Part shown: positions 63,159 through 64,000 of the stretch, piece after piece
Position numbering within the stretch: the stretch's first letter is position 1
How the letters are laid out: the number at the start of each line of letters is the position of its first letter
Assembly (NCBI RefSeq): GCF_947500985.1
Contig: NZ_CANMTX010000007.1
Coordinates: forward strand, 79,987 to 143,986
Origin: an uncultured Maribacter sp.
GTDB lineage: Bacteria > Bacteroidota > Bacteroidia > Flavobacteriales > Flavobacteriaceae
Direction of reading: 5' to 3'
DNA: 64,000 bases
The notes under the pieces: model-generated
What the model was told of the DNA's origin: nothing
The model's database searches: none
The model's input: the letters and a program-made list of their open reading frames with translations, nothing else
Translations under genes and position numbers: made by a program

Positions 63159-63530
63159 ATGTCAAAGAAAATTCTATTTATCTATAATGCCAATAGCGAT
63201 GCTGGTAGTAAAATGCTAGATTTTGCCCATAAAATTATCAACCCAGCTACCTATAACTGCAATCTCTGCAGTTTAACCTATGGCAGTTTTACCGAGAACA
63301 AACAGTGGAAAGGGTTTAGGGAAAGTTTGTTAGCCAAAGGCTACGAGCTAGAATTCTTTCATAAAGACGAATTCCAAGAAAATTATAAAAGTAAGTTTGG
63401 GCATAAGTATACCTATCCTATTATATTGGTTGAAACAGACCATGATTTAGAGGTGTTGGTATCTGCCGAGAAGTTGAACGCTATGGAAACGGTGGAAGAT
63501 CTTATTGGTGAAGTAGGCAGTTTTCAGTAG
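63159..63530 (+). CDS. Hypothetical cytoplasmic protein
   Basis: 123 aa. KKILFIYNANSDAGSKMLDFAHKIINPATYNCNLCSLTYGSF is an alpha/beta start with two close Cys, followed by FFHKDEFQENY and PIILVETDHDLEVLVSAEKLNAMETVEDLIGEV. Homologues are common in flavobacteria but I cannot name a function. The last codons GSFQ and the TAG stop are part of a CAGTTTT-type heptamer array. Confidence 0.75.
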   Translation: MSKKILFIYNANSDAGSKMLDFAHKIINPATYNCNLCSLTYGSFTENKQWKGFRESLLAKGYELEFFHKDEFQENYKSKFGHKYTYPIILVETDHDLEVLVSAEKLNAMETVEDLIGEVGSFQ

Positions 63531-63560
63531 GCAGTAAGCAGTTTCAGTTTTCAGTTGTTT
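63521..63560 (+). repeat. CAGT-type heptamer array at a stop codon
   Basis: Degenerate units GGCAGTT, TTCAGTA, GGCAGTA, AGCAGTT, followed by TCAGTT and TTCAGTTG. The stop codon of the gene at 63159 lies inside it. Confidence 0.78.
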
Positions 63561-63577
63561 TCGTTAGTGAGTACCAC

Positions 63578-63705
63578 TGTCAGTTCGAGTGAATTTCGAG
63601 GTACGAGAAAATTTGTATCGAGAACAGGTTCGGTAAACGAGAGGGTTCTCGATACAAATTTTTCACTTCCGCTATGCTTCAGTAAAAAATCCACTCGAAC
63701 TGACA
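63578..63705. repeat. Dispersed palindrome family A, full copy, opposite orientation
   Basis: Outer arms TGTCAGTTCGAGT and ACTCGAACTGACA; inner arms TTTGTATCGAGAAC and GTTCTCGATACAAA. The segments between arms are those of the 51337 copy, swapped and reverse-complemented, so the two copies are inserted in opposite directions. Confidence 0.94.
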
Positions 63706-63910
63706 TTTCGTTTTTAAAGAGTAAAAACTACAGCGTAATAAGTACAAAGTACAAAGTAAGAGGTACAAAGTATTAAGTAAAGAGAATCAAGTAGGAGGTA
63801 CAACGTATTAAGTCGTAGATAGCGAAAAGTAAAAAGTAAGAATTACCAAGAACTAACACGAACAGCTTAGTATTTTGTACTTAATACAAATAACGCGCAG
63901 CGTTAAAAAA
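63706..63910. repeat. Degenerate GTACAAA-type repeats and conserved block
   Basis: AAGTACAAAGTACAAAGTAAG (about 63739-63759), further decayed copies, then GTACTTAATACAAATAA and GCGCAGCGTTAAA (63878-63906), related to 41197-41228. No gene. Confidence 0.8.
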
Positions 63911-64000
63911 ACTGCCAACTGTTACTGCCAACTGTTACTGCCAACTGTTACTGCCAACTGTTACTGCCAACTGTTACTGCCAACTGTTACTGCCAACTGT
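63911..64000 (+). repeat. 13-bp tandem array ACTGCCAACTGTT, running off the window
   Basis: Six complete exact copies and 12 bases of a seventh up to the window end. A shorter variant, TACTGCCAACTGA, is at 53301. Confidence 0.97.

Noticed and set aside
63555..63776. ORF across palindrome A
   Set aside because: It coincides with inverted repeats and has no protein-like features.

Overview
This is a low-GC chromosomal window from a member of the Bacteroidota, almost certainly a marine Flavobacteriaceae (Maribacter/Zobellia-like; genus is inference). Supporting signs are gliding genes gldB-gldC, a split metH, a MetX-aspartokinase-homoserine dehydrogenase fusion, a sulfite reductase with a HEPN tail, -7 boxes of the TAnnTTTG type, a sulfatase, and many Bacteroidota-type lipoproteins. 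No rRNA, tRNA, classical IS element, prophage or CRISPR array was seen.

Layout. (1) 1-22.3 kb is a sulfur and methionine block. It starts with the 3' part of a sulfatase. A SAM-I riboswitch then precedes metY, the metX/aspartokinase/homoserine dehydrogenase fusion and metZ. Next come an Rrf2-type regulator and an assimilatory sulfate operon (DUF2061, cysH, cysD, cysN, sulfite reductase, cobA, ferredoxin-NADP reductase). A second SAM-I riboswitch precedes metH (two ORFs) and metF. A four-helix-bundle gene sits between the two metH ORFs, flanked by inverted heptamer arrays. Sulfate is reduced to sulfide here, sulfide is fixed onto acylated homoserine by MetY/MetZ, and homocysteine is methylated by MetH using methyl-THF from MetF. 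(2) 22.5-27.5 kb holds envelope genes: a PagL-like barrel, a GIN-domain lipoprotein, a serine hydrolase and unknown membrane proteins. (3) 27.6-31.8 kb is an aromatic amino acid operon (pheA, aminotransferase, tyrA, DAHP synthase/chorismate mutase) behind an aromatic-rich leader peptide and an attenuator hairpin. (4) 31.9-51.1 kb is mostly core genome: an OmpA-like protein, rsgA, dtd, mazG-like, aroA, queA, rlmN, a polyprenyl synthase, an ECF sigma/anti-sigma pair, dnaG, a LuxR-type regulator, nadE, gldB and gldC. (5) 51.1-64 kb is accessory: mostly minus-strand orphan genes (lipoproteins, truncated hemoglobin, cupin, DUF2314, M90 peptidase, TlpA-like, DUF2750-like), ending in a two-gene operon of a small WYL-like protein and a Shedu-type nuclease.

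The most unusual structure is in the spacers. Many hold degenerate 7-bp tandem arrays (TTGTTGG, GCCAAAA, GTACAAG, CATTTTT, TTGCTAA, AACACTG), several beginning right at a stop codon. They are mixed with a dispersed nested palindrome (four copies, two of them complete and in opposite orientation) and other short repeat families. In two places repeat sequence appears to form the first codons of a gene. The minus-strand region around 59-63 kb also has spacer motifs that resemble gene-cassette junctions.
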